Shown here one piece after another: positions 14,153 through 19,160 of a stretch of DNA of 19,160 nt (positions within the stretch are counted from its first letter, which is position 1; every line of letters starts with the position of its first letter). This stretch comes from Chloroflexota bacterium (GTDB lineage Bacteria > Chloroflexota > Dormibacteria > Dormibacterales > Dormibacteraceae). The stretch is taken from positions 1 to 19,160 of the forward strand of contig VBJR01000048.1 in the NCBI GenBank assembly GCA_005880175.1. The letters are read 5' to 3'. The notes under the pieces were generated by a model, which was not told the origin of the DNA, searched no databases, and worked only from the letters and a program-made list of their open reading frames with translations. The position numbers were made by a program, and so were the translations under genes.

Positions 14153-16457
14153 ATGCTCGCGACCTGGCCGCGATCGATCCCCCAGCGCCTGCGCCTCCCC
14201 TCGGGGACGCTGCCGCTGGCCGTGTTCGTCTTCCTGCTGACCGTCTGCCTCGGCAACTCGACGGTCGCCGCGCAGTGGGTGCCGGGTTCGGACGGCCTGA
14301 CCAGCCTGGCCCTGGCCGGCGCGTTGGTGATGGGCCGCGTTCGTCTCCGCCCACGGCACGCTGGTCAAGGCCCACCCCGACGACCCCTCCGACCCGCTGC
14401 GGCTGGCCGGCGTCTGGCTGGGCCGGATCGCCAGCGGCGACGCCGCCAACGACACCGCGTTCTACCTGTACCTGCTCTGCATGCTGTTCTGGGTCGTCGG
14501 CGGCTGGCTCAGCTGGTGCTCCCTGCGCTGGCGGCAGCCGCTGCTGGGCCTGGTCCCGGGCGCCGCCGCCTTCGCGACCAACGTCCTGAACTTCCCGAGC
14601 GAGCAGAACGGCTACGTGGTCGCGTTCCTGGTCCTGACCCTGGGCGTCCTCCTCTGGACGAGCTACCTCCGGCACCTGGACAGCGCCACGCGGCGCCGGG
14701 TCCGGCTGAGCAGCGACGCCCGCTGGGACTTCTGGGAGAGCGGCGTCGTGGTGATGGCCGCGGTGATCGCGATCGGCCTGGTCGTGCCGCCCCTGACCAC
14801 GGCGGACCGCACGGTGGACATCGAGAACGGCAGCTTCCGCGGCTGGGCCGAGCTCGAGCAGCGGCTGAACCATCCCGTCGCGTTCGGGAGCGGCGCCGCC
14901 GCCGGCACGTCCACCGGCTTCGCGTCGCTGGCGCGGCTGGCCGGCCCCATCCAGAAGACCAGCGGCATCGTGTTCACGTACACGATCACCGGCTCGTACG
15001 GCGGCCCTCGCTACTTCCGCGGCTTCAACCTGGACTCGACCAGCACCGGCCTCGGAGGCGCCTCCTGGCGCTACTCGGAGCTGGGCGCGGTCAACGTCCC
15101 GATCGAGAAGGGGGCGGTGGCGCCGTACGCCGAGACGTACCAGCAGGTCGCCGGCGGCTCGTTCAAGATCCAGATGCTCAAACCGCCGTCGACCGCGACC
15201 GACGTGCTGTTCTATCCGGGCACGCTCCAGAAGGCGGACCGCACGGCCACCGCCCACAGCTACCGGGGCGGCCAGCCGCCGGCCGGCCTGTCCCCGCCCG
15301 AGCGGATCGACACGCTCGACCGCCTGTCCGTGAGCGGCCGCAACGGCGGCTCCGGCAACTACCAGGTGACGGTCGACTACTCGACCGCGACCGAGGACCA
15401 GCTCCGCGCCGCCAGCGGCGACTACCCGGCGTGGCTGGACCCGTACCGGGACTTCGCCGGCGCGTACCGCACACCGGCGGACGCCGGCGGCCCGCAGCCG
15501 ATCACGGGCTCCGCGTACCGCTCCAAGGCGACGCTGCAGGAGATCCAGGACCTGGCCCGCCGGGTCACGGCCGGCAAGGACAACCCGTACGACCAGGCGA
15601 CGGCCATCGAGAGCTACCTGCGCGCCAACTACCAGTACACGCTGACCCCGACCGAGCCGCCCGCCGGCGCGGACCCCCTCGAGTACTTCCTCTTCCACTC
15701 GAAGGAGGGGTACTGCGAGTACTTCGCCTCGGCCATGGGCGACATGCTGCGCTCGCTGGGCATCCCGACCCGGCTGGTCAACGGCTACGGCCCCGGCTCC
15801 TACGACGAGAAGCTGGGCAAGTACGTGGTCAAGGAGTCGGACGCCCACACGTGGGTCGAGGCGTACTTCCCCGGCTACGGCTGGGAGCCCTTCGAGCCGA
15901 CGCCGGACGGGACGTACTTCCCGATCCCGCGCGGCAGCGTCAGCGCCGCGTGCGCGACGGACAGCGAGATCTGCAGCGCGGGCGACACCACCGCGGGCGG
16001 CGCCGGCGTGGTGAACCCCCGCCCGGACCGCGGCGACCTCCTGGCCGGCGACCAGGGCCTGGGCGGCGGCGGGGGCGTCGCGTCCAGGGTGCCGGGCGGC
16101 TTCCCGGCCGCGCTGATCCTGGTGCTGGCGGTGCTGGTCGCAACGTGGGTGGCCGCCACCCGCTACCTGCGTCCGAGCACGGTCAGCGGCGTCTGGAAGC
16201 GGACCTCGATGCTCTCGCGCCTGGCCGGCGTCGAGACCCACTCGGGCGAGACGCCCCACGAGTTCGGGGCCCGGCTGGCGCGCGAGATCCCGGAGGCGGC
16301 GAAGCCGGCGCGCGAGCTGGCGGAGCGCTTCGCGATCGCCGCGTACGCGCCCCGGGACGTCGCGATCAGCGCCCGCGCGGGCGTCCTCACCGCCTGGGAG
16401 GAGCTGCGACCGCTGCTCCTGCGCCGCCTCAGAGGCCGGCTTCGGTTAGCCTCGTGA
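14153..16457 (+). pseudogene. Transglutaminase-like membrane protein (TgpA/DUF3488-DUF4129 type), single-base frame break
   Basis: About 767 aa if the frame is restored. The ATG at 14153 (Shine-Dalgarno GGGAGG, 8 bp away) opens a frame that encodes the first membrane helices up to LALAGALVM. The true sequence then continues in the +1 frame from about 14334 (AAFVSAHGTLVK). Removing one base from the GGGCC run at 14332-14336 joins both parts seamlessly. Further hydrophobic segments follow (three or four up to about residue 230), then a large extracellular part with the transglutaminase core: Cys521 in EGYCEYF, His565 in DAHTWVEAYFPGYGWEPF and Asp585 in PTPDG. A late membrane helix (ALILVLAVLVATWVAA) precedes a cytosolic DUF4129-like tail. 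This is the third member of the moxR-DUF58-transglutaminase operon. The break may be a sequencing indel; the catalytic part is intact. Confidence 0.85.
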
Positions 16458-16462
16458 GAGAG

Positions 16463-16660
16463 ATGACCCTGCTGAAGGTGTCGGAATCCGGCCAGGTGTA
16501 TGACGTCGAGCTCCCGAACCTGAAGGTGACGCGCGATCAGGGCGGCGGCTATTTCGTCCACGGCCGTGGACACTTCGAGTTCTTCGCGGAGCTCGACGCC
16601 GCCGAGCGCAAGCGCCGCCAGCTGGAGCTCGAGGGCGGCTTCGGAGGGCGATTCCCGTAG
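16463..16660 (+). CDS. Small hypothetical protein at the end of the moxR operon
   Basis: 65 aa, not recognised. The peptide is soluble-looking, with a beta-like N-terminal half (VYDVELPNLKVTRD ... GYFVHGRGHFEFF) and a charged helical tail (AELDAAERKRRQLELEGG). It starts at ATG 16463, 5 bp after the transglutaminase stop. An in-frame GTG at 16454 overlaps that stop as GTGA and would add three residues. Both arrangements suggest translational coupling. Third codon positions are GC-rich as in the neighbouring genes, which supports real coding. No domain assigned and no function inferred beyond being part of the operon. Confidence 0.55.
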   Translation: MTLLKVSESGQVYDVELPNLKVTRDQGGGYFVHGRGHFEFFAELDAAERKRRQLELEGGFGGRFP

Positions 16661-16670
16661 CCGCCGTAGC

Positions 16671-16690
16671 CGGGCGGGCGTACCCGCCCG
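16671..16690. terminator. Perfect 8-bp GC hairpin after the 65-aa ORF
   Basis: CGGGCGGG (16671-16678) and CCCGCCCG (16683-16690) are perfect complements with a 4-nt loop, 10 bp after the 65-aa ORF stop. It may end the moxR operon. It also overlaps sequence that reads as the N-terminus of the following MaoC-like protein, so the two interpretations compete. Confidence 0.4.
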
Positions 16691-16716
16691 TCGAGTTCAC
16701 GATCGAGGCCGCCCAC

Positions 16717-17064
16717 GTGGCGGCGTTCGCCCGAGCGCTGGGAGCGGACCCGGCGGACGGCGTGCCGCCGACGTATGCGGCCGTCTACGCGCTGTTCGCG
16801 ACGGCGCCGCAGCTGTTCGGCGACCCCGAGGCCGCGGTGGACTTCGCGAACCTGCTCCACGCCGAGCAGGAGTTCACGTGGGACCGCCACCCCGCGGTGG
16901 GCCAGACGGTGACGTCGCGCGGCCGCGTGGCGGCGGACATCGAGCGGCGGGGCATGCGCTTCATCACGTTCGAGACGGAGGTCACCGTGGGCGACGAGCC
17001 AGTCTGCCGTTCCCGTGCGCTCTTCGTGATCCGCGGCGCCGCCTCGGCGACTGCCCCAGCATGA
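16717..17064 (+). CDS. MaoC/FAS1-like dehydratase domain protein (N-terminal hot-dog), start uncertain
   Basis: 115 aa from GTG 16717. It resembles the MaoC_dehydrat_N / HadA-type hot-dog domain of (3R)-hydroxyacyl thioester dehydratases: VPPTYAAVYAL, then LLHAEQEFTWDRHPAVGQTVT, a VADIERRGMRFITFETEV strand pair and a final PVCRSRALFVIR. The domain normally begins with YPPxxFxVxxxxVxxFA; exactly this (YPPVEFTIEAAHVAAFA) is encoded in frame from 16681, before any start codon. Upstream to the in-frame TGA at 16501 there is no ATG, GTG or TTG. So either a rare start is used (ATT at 16651) or an indel destroyed the proper start. HadA-like subunits usually pair with a HadB-like partner that has the catalytic motif; none is seen here. 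Confidence 0.68.
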   Translation: MAAFARALGADPADGVPPTYAAVYALFATAPQLFGDPEAAVDFANLLHAEQEFTWDRHPAVGQTVTSRGRVAADIERRGMRFITFETEVTVGDEPVCRSRALFVIRGAASATAPA

Positions 17065-17113
17065 GACCCGAGGCCATGAGACGAGTTGGAGAGGGCCGGG
17101 TGGCCATAAGCAA

Positions 17114-17251
17114 GGGCTTCGCCCGAGTGTGTGCGTTCGTCTTCCCTCGATCGCCCAGGCGCCGGCTTCAGACCCGTAGGGATGCGCCGCAGGCGCCCCG
17201 AGCGTCCCGGACTGGCGGGGGAGTTCTGGAAGAGGGGGCCTCCCCCCACTC
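17114..17251 (+). repeat. Dispersed extragenic repeat, copy B
   Basis: About 138 bp, direct repeat of copy A (12483-12621), 4.6 kb away. Internal hairpins are GGGC-TTC-GCCC (17114-17124), GCGCC/GGCGC near 17185-17197, and a GGGGG-CCT-CCCCC element near 17234-17246. It lies 49 bp after the MaoC-like stop. Confidence 0.8.
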
Positions 17252-17677
17252 AATTACCCATACCGGCCGCTGATGGTGGAGCTGCCGGCCGGGGCGGCGG
17301 TGTGATGGTCGGTGACACGCTGCCCATTGTCGCGCAGGCCCCGCCCGGTCGTGCAGGCCCCATGTCGGTGACCCAAGCGGCGTCCCGGTGACCAAGCCCC
17401 CACGCCCATCGGGGAGGCGCTGGAGGGCTTGCCCTTCCTCGCACCTCCCCCGAGCGGTTGTGGGAGTTTATGAGGCGAAGCTAGACCGGCCTGGCGTGCG
17501 GGGCTATGACGTAGGGGCGTCAATGTCGCGAAGCGCCGTAGGGGAGCCTTGAGGCCCCGGTGGCAGTGGCCGTCCAGGCTGGTCCGTAGCGGTGCCCCGA
17601 AGGGGTGCCGTCGAGCCCAGAAGGCCGTCTTCAGCCGTGTCGCCTTCGGACACGATCGGCGTGAAGGATATCGCGAC
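17252..17677. other. Non-coding hairpin-rich region at a composition boundary
   Basis: 426 bp without a credible gene; open frames here are short and arginine/proline-rich, as expected by chance. Three strong hairpins stand out: GGGGaGCCTtgAGGCCCC (17541-17558), GGTGCCCC-GAA-GGGGTGCC with two G-T pairs (17591-17609), and CGTGTC-GCCTTCG-GACACG (17636-17654). The last could terminate the SDR transcript coming from the right. No tRNA, integrase or attachment-site repeat was recognised. Composition drops just to the right. Confidence 0.55.
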
Positions 17678-18427
17678 TCACCACATGTATTGGCCGCCAT
17701 CCACCACGATCCTCTGGCCGGTGATGAAGCGGGCTTCGTCGGAGAGCATGAGGATTACGGCGTCGGCGATGTCGTTCGGGCGGCCAATACGTCCCAGCGG
17801 AATTGCCTCCTCACGCGTGCGCAGAACGTCTGGATCACCGAGATTGAAGCGGCGTTCGGTCTCCTCAGTGAGCGTGAGACCCGGGATGATCGTGTTGACC
17901 CGAACTTTGGGGGCTAGCTCAAGTGCGAGGCACTGAGTCATGAGCATCAAGCCCGCCTTGGAGCTGCATGTGTTGATACCATTACGCCTTGCTCTGATAC
18001 CGGTAGAGGCACCAATGTTGAGGATCACGCCTCCGTCGTCCTGCTGAAGCATGTGCTTCGCTGCGGACTGCGAGCAGAGAAACGCGCCCTTCATGTTCAC
18101 ATCGATGACGCGGTCCCATTCCGATTCGGTCATCTCCAGTGCGGGTTGGTCGATAACGCGTGCTGCGTTGTTTACCAACAGATCGAGACTACCAAAATCG
18201 TCGACTGCTTGTCGCATCATCGAATAGACCGCGCTGCGGTCACTGACATCAGCTTTGATGAGCTGAACGGTCGAAGTCATCGCCTTACATCGGTCAAAGG
18301 CTTGTGCGGCGCGGAGATCATCTGACGAGTAGTTGAGAACCACGTTGTAGCCGGTGCGGAGCAATCGGTCCGCTATAGCAAGGCCGATGCCGCTGGTGCT
18401 ACCTGTGACGACAGCGGTTCGGTTCAC
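17678..18427 (-). CDS. SDR family protein (FabG-like) with Tyr-to-Thr change at the active site
   Basis: 249 aa. The Rossmann motif is TGSTSGIG (8-15), with NNAA near residue 90 and the C-terminal FITGQRIVVDGGQYMW typical of FabG-like SDRs that reduce keto groups with NAD(P)H. The YxxxK active-site motif reads T-C-S-S-K (Thr153 to Lys157): Lys is kept and the Ser of GASTG is kept, but the catalytic Tyr is Thr (codon ACA). Relatives recalled from this group usually have NYCSSKAG here. The protein may be inactive or use other chemistry. The start is GTG 18427, which overlaps the stop of the upstream TPR gene as GTGA, so the two are translationally coupled. GC content and codon use are lower than in the rest of the window. 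It ends 613 bp from the MaoC-like gene, across the repeat-rich gap. Confidence 0.8.
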   Translation of the reverse strand: MNRTAVVTGSTSGIGLAIADRLLRTGYNVVLNYSSDDLRAAQAFDRCKAMTSTVQLIKADVSDRSAVYSMMRQAVDDFGSLDLLVNNAARVIDQPALEMTESEWDRVIDVNMKGAFLCSQSAAKHMLQQDDGGVILNIGASTGIRARRNGINTCSSKAGLMLMTQCLALELAPKVRVNTIIPGLTLTEETERRFNLGDPDVLRTREEAIPLGRIGRPNDIADAVILMLSDEARFITGQRIVVDGGQYMW

Positions 18428-19160
18428 GAAGCAGACTCGCGGGGCAAAAGAGGAAAACGATCGGACAGTTGTTTCAACCGACCTTCGTGCGGCCACGTAT
18501 TGAGTGCGCGCCGCCAGGCTTGAACGGCTTCGCGCTGGCGCTGCCTGCTCTGCAACCGACGGGCACCTTCGATGCCGTCGATAAAGGAGCTCTCGAAGGC
18601 GTCGAGATCATTCAACAGTGTTGCCGTCGTGGCTTGGTGGTTGACGATCTCAAAGCGAATGCGGTCAGGGACAGTGCCGGCTGATGCACTCTGCATTCGA
18701 TCGAACGTCGTCATAGCCTTCCCTTCGTAGCCGCGACCGGGATACTGAATTGCGAGAGCCAGGAATGCAAGTCCTTGTTCGAGGGCCAGCGAGGCTGGCG
18801 TGAACTCGGCGTAGAGGAAGCTACGGTCTTGCTCCGGTTCGCTGGGATACAGCTCCTCAGCTACGCCCAGGGAGCGAAGTGCATCCTGCTGGCGGTGCAA
18901 TTGGCCGTAGACGACGGACAGCTCAGCATGAATACGCGAACGCTGGAGGCTGGGAATGTCTTGTTCGTGGGCCAAAGCTCGTTCGTACACAAGTGCGGCT
19001 TGACTCGGATCGCCAGCGTAGAAGTGCGTACTGGCCAGGGATATCAAGGCCGACACGGTCGCGCTGGAATCGCTGGCAACGTCAGCGTAGTGTACGGCTT
19101 GCTGGCAGTGGCGTTCGCGGGCCTTCAATTCATTGCGGTGCAATGCGACGATGCCGCAGA
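18424..19160 (-). CDS. TPR protein, C-terminal part of a Ktedonobacteria-type regulator-like protein (partial)
   Basis: The 5' end lies beyond the window; the visible 245 codons start in mid-protein (CGIVALHRNELKARERHC), and the TTG at 19143 is not a credible start. The sequence is a series of helical tetratricopeptide-like repeats: RERHCQQAVHYADVA, AALVYERALAHEQ, RIHAELSVVYGQLHRQQDAL, then SFLYAEFTPASLALEQGLAFLALA and RIRFEIVNHQATTA, ending ALNTWPHEGRLKQLSDRFPLL. This pattern matches, from memory, the C-terminal TPR region of XRE/HTH regulators and related proteins that are very abundant in Ktedonobacteria (Chloroflexota). An N-terminal HTH would be upstream and cannot be checked. The stop overlaps the SDR start (GTGA), suggesting a two-gene unit. 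Lower GC than the left part of the window. Confidence 0.72.
   Translation of the reverse strand, partial: CGIVALHRNELKARERHCQQAVHYADVASDSSATVSALISLASTHFYAGDPSQAALVYERALAHEQDIPSLQRSRIHAELSVVYGQLHRQQDALRSLGVAEELYPSEPEQDRSFLYAEFTPASLALEQGLAFLALAIQYPGRGYEGKAMTTFDRMQSASAGTVPDRIRFEIVNHQATTATLLNDLDAFESSFIDGIEGARRLQSRQRQREAVQAWRRALNTWPHEGRLKQLSDRFPLLPRESAS

Noticed and set aside
14325..14345. Programmed ribosomal frameshifting in the transglutaminase gene
   Set aside because: There is no clear slippery heptamer or downstream stimulator by eye, and this family is not known to use recoding. An indel is simpler.
14058..16259. A 733-codon minus-strand frame opposite the transglutaminase gene
   Set aside because: Antisense shadow of a high-GC gene; the + strand has the catalytic Cys-His-Asp and membrane segments.
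17065..17677. tRNA, integrase or attachment site marking an island boundary
   Set aside because: No cloverleaf with a GTTCRA-type T-loop, no integrase or transposase fragment and no direct repeat pair that would serve as att sites could be found by eye.
17254..17700. A 148-codon minus-strand frame in the non-coding gap
   Set aside because: Composition is that of translated hairpin-rich DNA (Arg/Pro/Gly/His), with no domain or ribosome site, and it runs into the SDR 3' end.

Overview
This is a GC-rich (about 70% by eye), densely packed bacterial chromosome segment. The coding style has GTG starts, few Shine-Dalgarno sites and -10 boxes of the TAGGGT/TAGAGT type. Together with a coenzyme F420 gene, a form II CoxL-like protein and a Ktedonobacteria-like TPR protein, this suggests an environmental Terrabacteria lineage such as Actinomycetota, Chloroflexota or Dormibacterota. 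That placement is inference; no rRNA, tRNA or other phylogenetic marker is present.

Layout. 1-192: 3' end of an F420-0:glutamate ligase gene (CofE). 322-2418: a divergent pair, a UxuB-like mannonate/fructuronate SDR (-) and a LarA-family nickel-pincer racemase/epimerase (+), plausibly a sugar-acid module. 2486-3611: a frame-broken D,D-carboxypeptidase (+), convergent with an orphan form II CoxL-like molybdenum hydroxylase (3630-5912, -). 6155-6811: HAD phosphatase (+), convergent with a membrane-anchored alpha/beta hydrolase (-), followed by a PduO-type cobalamin adenosyltransferase (-). 8377-9664: two overlapping TenA-fold genes, one with full thiaminase II residues and one lacking the catalytic cysteine. 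9794-11300: RadC-like JAB protein (+), overlapping tail-to-tail with a LysM-CHAP peptidoglycan hydrolase (-). The latter has a clear promoter and a hairpin leader.

11475-16660: the classic moxR - DUF58 - transglutaminase (TgpA-like) operon plus a 65-aa unknown ORF. The operon is interrupted by a dispersed repeat (12483-12621) and by a long inverted repeat built from CACGAAG units (13892-14050). The transglutaminase gene has a single-base frame break. 16717-17064: a MaoC/FAS1-like dehydratase domain protein whose start cannot be placed with confidence.

17065-17677: 613 bp without a credible gene, holding the second repeat copy and several strong hairpins. Beyond it, base composition drops visibly (mid-50s % GC by eye). 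A TPR protein typical of Ktedonobacteria-type regulators is translationally coupled (GTGA overlap) to an SDR in which the catalytic Tyr is replaced by Thr. This end looks horizontally acquired.

No single well-defined new system (defence island, biosynthetic cluster, CRISPR array or transposon) is visible. The most interesting items are the LarA/UxuB pairing, the TenA-fold tandem, the TPR-SDR pair with the altered SDR active site, the LysM-CHAP leader and the two repeat families.
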